DNA of 64,000 bases from JBBSOK01 sp965219125 (GTDB lineage: Bacteria > Bacteroidota > Bacteroidia > Flavobacteriales > Flavobacteriaceae). Shown in pieces: positions 60,886 through 64,000 of this stretch. The DNA is taken from NCBI GenBank assembly GCA_965219125.1, contig CBDCMO010000002.1, positions 434,001-498,000 of the forward strand, given 5' to 3'. How positions within the stretch are numbered: the first letter of the stretch is position 1; each line of letters begins with the position of its first letter. The position numbers and the translations under genes were made by a program. The notes beneath the pieces were generated by a model. The model was given only the letters and a program-made list of their open reading frames with translations. It ran no database searches and had not been told where the DNA came from.

Positions 60886-61695
60886 TTAAGAAAGACTTTC
60901 ACCACCATCAACTTTTATAATCGTTCCATTAATCCAAGATGATTCTTGCAAGCACATTAAAAATACGACATTTGCAATGTCTTGTGGGCTTGTAAGTTTT
61001 TTAAAAGGATTTCTATTTTTTGCGTGTTCAGCTATTTTACCACTTTCGGGAATCATTTTAAAGGATTCTGTTTCCGTAATTCCGGCTTGTATGCAATTGG
61101 TTCGCAAATCTTTTGGGGCAAATTCTACAGCCATATTTCCCATCAAAGCTTCCAACGTTGCTTTTGCTGCAGAAACCGCACCATAATTTGGCAAAACACG
61201 TTTATTTCCTTCGCTTGTAAATGCAATATTACGCGCTTCTTCAGAAAAACAGGAATTATTGATTAACGCTTGCGTCCAATTATACCAGCTTAACGCCATT
61301 GCGTTAATTGTAATTGATAAATCTTCAACTGAAAGGACACTTGAATTTTCTGAAATCATCGGCTTTAAAGTACCTTTTGCAATACTATGCAATAAAAGTT
61401 TGATGGTATTTTTCGGTATTTCAGCAATAATTTCCTTCATAACTTCATTCTTCAATGCGTCTTGATTATAATGAGTTACCTCAATTCCATTATCCTTCAT
61501 CTCTTCAACTTCCATTTGAAATTGTTGAAGATTTGATTTTCTATCGCGGTGTACAATTATTAAATTCAAACCTTCAGCAGCTAATTTCTTTGCAGAAGCT
61601 AAACCTAAACCGCTGCTTCCACCTAAGATCAAAGCATACTTGTCCTTGAATTCTGGATATTTTTTATTGGAAATTTTGGTAGAATAGGTTTTCAT
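60886..61695 (-). CDS. SDR oxidoreductase, FabI-like enoyl-ACP reductase type
   Basis: 269 residues. The Rossmann motif ALILGGSSGLGLASAKKL (about 26-43) gives the NAD(P)H site. The catalytic pair is Tyr-x6-Lys in YGAVSAAKATLEAL, the FabI spacing, rather than the Tyr-x3-Lys of FabG-type reductases. FTSEGNKRVLPNYG precedes it. It therefore probably reduces an enoyl-ACP, or a related cluster intermediate. A 52-bp gap separates it from the dehydratase gene. Confidence 0.85.
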   Translation of the reverse strand: MKTYSTKISNKKYPEFKDKYALILGGSSGLGLASAKKLAAEGLNLIIVHRDRKSNLQQFQMEVEEMKDNGIEVTHYNQDALKNEVMKEIIAEIPKNTIKLLLHSIAKGTLKPMISENSSVLSVEDLSITINAMALSWYNWTQALINNSCFSEEARNIAFTSEGNKRVLPNYGAVSAAKATLEALMGNMAVEFAPKDLRTNCIQAGITETESFKMIPESGKIAEHAKNRNPFKKLTSPQDIANVVFLMCLQESSWINGTIIKVDGGESLS

Positions 61696-61704
61696 TTTTT
61701 TATA

Positions 61705-62757
61705 TTAAAATTCCAACAACACGCGTTGCGCCGAAAAACCCGGACCAAAACTCAACATTAAGCCAAGCTCGCCTTTTTTCGGTTTTTTATCCATTATTTG
61801 TTCTAAAACGTACAGTACTGTTGCGCTGCTCATATTACCGTAAAGCTTTAAAACTTCCTTTGTGTCATTTATATTTTTCCCCATTTCACCAAATAACGCT
61901 TCTACCGTTTGCACAATTTTTTTACCGCCGGGATGAAAAATTAGGTGATCAATATCTTCAATAGTTTTTCCATTTTTAGCTAAAAAGGGATTGATAATAT
62001 TAGGGAAATGATCCGCGATTGTTTGTGGCACTTCCTTGTCTAAAATCATTTGTAAGCCAGAATTTACCAATTTAAAACCCATCATTTGCGTTGCATCATA
62101 AAAGTGATACATTTCGTTTGCCAAAATTTTCGGCCCTTCAGCATTTTCTTCCGAAGAAAGTAACACGCAAGCCGCGCCATCGCCAAAAATTGCCGCGCTA
62201 ACCATATTGGACATTGAAAAATCGTTAAGCTGAAATGTTGCCGTTGGCGCTTCAATTGCAACGACAGCTGCTCGTTTATTTGGGTTAGCCAACAAGAAAT
62301 TTTGCGCATAAATAATTCCTGAAATTCCAGCTGCACAACCCATTTCAGTAACAGGCAATCTAACGATATCTTGCCGCATCTGCATTTCGTTTATTAAATA
62401 TGCGTCCACCGACGGAATCATTATGCCCGTGCAACTTACAGTTATTATAAAATCTAATTCCTCAGCTTTCCAATTTGCGTCAAACAAGGCTTTTTCTAAA
62501 CACTGCTTACCCAATTTTTTTACTTCACGCACATAAATATTATTGCGTGCCTCAAAACTTGTTTCGGTAAAAACTTCCAAAGGATCCATTATTGAATAGC
62601 GTTTATCAACATTTGCACCTTCAAAAATCTTTGTTACTTTTCGGATAAATCTGGAATCTTGGCCTTCAAGCCATTGTGAAACCATTGGAAGGATTTCGGC
62701 GGTTTCTCTAGAAAATTGTGGTATTTGTTTTTTAGCTGATATTATTTTTACGCTCAT
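61705..62757 (-). CDS. Type III polyketide synthase (chalcone/stilbene synthase family)
   Basis: 350 residues, the usual type III PKS size. The catalytic triad is clear: Cys in EMGCAAGISGII (about 140), His in LIFHPGGKKIVQ (about 272) and Asn in LYGNMSSATVLYVL (about 305). FGPGFSAQRVLLEF closes the protein. These enzymes extend an acyl starter with malonyl-CoA and cyclise to resorcinols, phloroglucinols or pyrones. Beside a dedicated fatty-acid-like set, a long-chain alkylresorcinol or alkylpyrone is the likely product (inference). It begins 45 bp after the methyltransferase gene. Confidence 0.93.
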   Translation of the reverse strand: MSVKIISAKKQIPQFSRETAEILPMVSQWLEGQDSRFIRKVTKIFEGANVDKRYSIMDPLEVFTETSFEARNNIYVREVKKLGKQCLEKALFDANWKAEELDFIITVSCTGIMIPSVDAYLINEMQMRQDIVRLPVTEMGCAAGISGIIYAQNFLLANPNKRAAVVAIEAPTATFQLNDFSMSNMVSAAIFGDGAACVLLSSEENAEGPKILANEMYHFYDATQMMGFKLVNSGLQMILDKEVPQTIADHFPNIINPFLAKNGKTIEDIDHLIFHPGGKKIVQTVEALFGEMGKNINDTKEVLKLYGNMSSATVLYVLEQIMDKKPKKGELGLMLSFGPGFSAQRVLLEF

Positions 62758-62802
62758 TCTTTTTTAGGGGAATTTTTTTAAAATGAAATGTTCTGTAATA
62801 CG

Positions 62803-63525
62803 TTATTGTTTCTGCAAAATCCATTGATAGCGGAAAGCCCATTTCCACTTAATTGATTGCTTTTTCGCTTTAATTTTGCTGGCATAATTTTTAAGTTCTT
62901 TTTTTCTAAAACTGCGCGCTACCGAAACTAAGCCATCGTGCTGTGCAATCTTAGTTTTAAGTATAATATGACGAATAAATTTAAAGGTAAAGAAAGAAAT
63001 AGGATTTCTATTCAAGTCGTTTACAATAACGCCAATTTTAGCATTCTCATATAACCTTTCAACCATATTCACTACATTTTTATCTTCAAAATGATGCAGA
63101 AAATGAGTGCATAAAGATATATCTATTTGCAAATTTTCAAAATCCTCTGAAAATACATCAATCGCCTTGAAATTTACGTTATCATAATTTGAAGAAAGTT
63201 CCGTCGCGTATTCTATAATTTGCTTATTAAAATCTAAACCTATCAAATTGAATTTATAGCCATTTTTTTTGGCAAATAGTTCACATTGCCGTAGCATTTC
63301 ACCATCGCCACAACCAACATCCAAGATTGTATAAATTGTAGTTTTCTCTTTATTTTGAAGCAGTTTTGTTATGCCGTTTAAAGTAATATTTATTCCACCC
63401 AAATGTTTATTCACATATTTCAAATCCTTCAAAACATTTTCCATTTCTCTTCCTTTCAAATATGCCTCGTCCATAAATTCGGGTTGTCGGGAACGTTTGC
63501 TCATTGAAAAAGTTACTGTATCCAT
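62803..63525 (-). CDS. Class I SAM-dependent methyltransferase of the PKS cluster
   Basis: 240 residues. The SAM-binding motif ILDVGCGDGEMLRQCELF (about 64-81) and LIGLDFNKQII follow the class I pattern; ISLCTHFLHHF carries the post-I loop. The C-terminus is strongly basic (KIKAKKQSIKWKW). It probably O- or C-methylates the polyketide. Its start overlaps the stop of the flavin oxidoreductase gene by 13 bp, indicating translational coupling. Confidence 0.85.
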   Translation of the reverse strand: MDTVTFSMSKRSRQPEFMDEAYLKGREMENVLKDLKYVNKHLGGINITLNGITKLLQNKEKTTIYTILDVGCGDGEMLRQCELFAKKNGYKFNLIGLDFNKQIIEYATELSSNYDNVNFKAIDVFSEDFENLQIDISLCTHFLHHFEDKNVVNMVERLYENAKIGVIVNDLNRNPISFFTFKFIRHIILKTKIAQHDGLVSVARSFRKKELKNYASKIKAKKQSIKWKWAFRYQWILQKQ

Positions 63526-64000
63526 TGCTTGCCGTGTGTTTTTTTTATGATAGAAGTTACAATTGAAGGAAAAACCTGAGCCGTTTTTAAACCAATTTTG
63601 GTTGCATTTTTATTCAGTAATATTTTTTGAATTTGTCTCCCAGTTTTTAATCTTTTGCTGAACGTATCTTTCCATTTTTTTGAATATTTAATCTCTAAAC
63701 TTTCTTTGTTGAATTGATTAGCCTTATAATTCTTCAAAATTAATTCGGACAAAATTTTCGCGCTGTGAATTGCCATCGCCATTCCATTGCCGCAAAGTGG
63801 ATGAATTAATCCAGCAGAATCGCCAATCATAAAAACGCCATTTTCTACCAATTGTTTTTTTTCAAATGATATTTGGCCAATTGCTAACGGTTTTTCAAAA
63901 ACAAGTTCTGCATTTTTGAAGAAATCCTTTAAATGTGGATTCTTTGACATTGTCTGCTGTTGAAATTCTGCAATCCCAGAGCATTTCTTAAATGAATTAT
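63513..64000 (-). CDS. Flavin-dependent oxidoreductase, partial (runs off the window)
   Basis: The frame is open to the window edge, with 162 codons visible; the ATG at 63948-63950 is an internal Met, since the frame continues upstream (NSFKKCSGIAEFQQQT). The C-terminal FAD-binding motif GVFMIGDSAGLIHPLCGNGMAMAI (in parts GDSAG and HPLCGNGM) is that of the geranylgeranyl reductase/hydroxylase family. It could hydroxylate the polyketide ring, as in the srs-type clusters of Streptomyces that join a type III PKS with a methyltransferase and a flavoprotein hydroxylase (comparison by analogy). Confidence 0.82.
   Translation of the reverse strand, partial: NSFKKCSGIAEFQQQTMSKNPHLKDFFKNAELVFEKPLAIGQISFEKKQLVENGVFMIGDSAGLIHPLCGNGMAMAIHSAKILSELILKNYKANQFNKESLEIKYSKKWKDTFSKRLKTGRQIQKILLNKNATKIGLKTAQVFPSIVTSIIKKTHGKQWIQ

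Overview
The window comes from a low-GC Bacteroidota genome, most likely a marine or freshwater Flavobacteriaceae member. Evidence: AT-rich coding sequence, a TspO/MFS/TerC/FNT complement typical of the family, secreted proteins opening with the flavobacterial VGIGT surface-protein motif, LytTR and HisKA_2 regulators, a DUF4251-type lipoprotein, and a type III PKS lipid cluster. No rRNA, tRNA or CRISPR array was seen.

Layout. 1-7.1 kb: ordinary chromosome (end of a DEAD-box helicase, TspO, MFS exporter, a very long curlin-repeat protein, a ThiE-like protein, a one-domain DEAD-box-like protein). 7.4-18.9 kb: an 1809-residue protein with two alpha/beta-hydrolase domains, a CHAT caspase-fold domain and TPR-like repeats; a secreted lectin; a HisKA_2 kinase/LytTR regulator pair; two paralogous secreted proteins. 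19.3-19.5 kb: a probable structured RNA with its own terminator.

19.6-37.2 kb: the most unusual region, an integron-like cassette array without an integrase in the window. Fourteen imperfect palindromes (S1-S14, about 100-210 bp) separate cassettes whose genes all lie on the + strand. Each cassette starts with a GTT-containing core (usually CGTT, then about 7 bases private to that cassette) and ends with its reverse complement, as expected if each unit moves as a circle whose single attC is split on integration. The palindrome arms carry conserved A/G differences that make the bottom strand fold better than the top, the hallmark of attC. The cores do not fit the classical GTTRRRY consensus. 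Cargo: HigBA, a PIN toxin-antitoxin pair, an HsdR-N-like nuclease, a PD-(D/E)xK protein, a C5 methyltransferase/endonuclease pair, an LRR protein plus a PLD-nuclease/J-domain fusion, an aspartic protease, secreted unknowns and one ORF-less cassette. An IS110-family element sits inside one site and an IS3-family element abuts the core of another.

37.3-39.5 kb: cupin, isochorismatase-like hydrolase and a DUF6642-like protein. 40.4-46.5 kb: a defence island with a D12 adenine methyltransferase, a Septu PtuA-like ATPase, a PtuB-like HNH nuclease broken by a frameshift, and a DGQHR (DndB-like) protein with a nuclease-like N-terminus and HEPN-like C-terminus. 47.4-53.4 kb (- strand): TPR/TolB-like membrane protein, small membrane protein, caspase/alpha-beta-hydrolase/TPR fusion and a TIR-transmembrane protein, which looks like a signalling or cell-suicide module.

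53.6-58.8 kb: housekeeping and stress genes (Old Yellow Enzyme, lipoprotein, FNT channel, TerC, ribosome hibernation factor, ArsC-like protein). 58.8-64 kb (- strand): a type III PKS cluster with its own ACP, ketosynthase, dehydratase and FabI-like reductase, plus a methyltransferase and a flavin-dependent oxidoreductase running off the edge; it probably makes a tailored alkyl-phenolic or alkyl-pyrone lipid.
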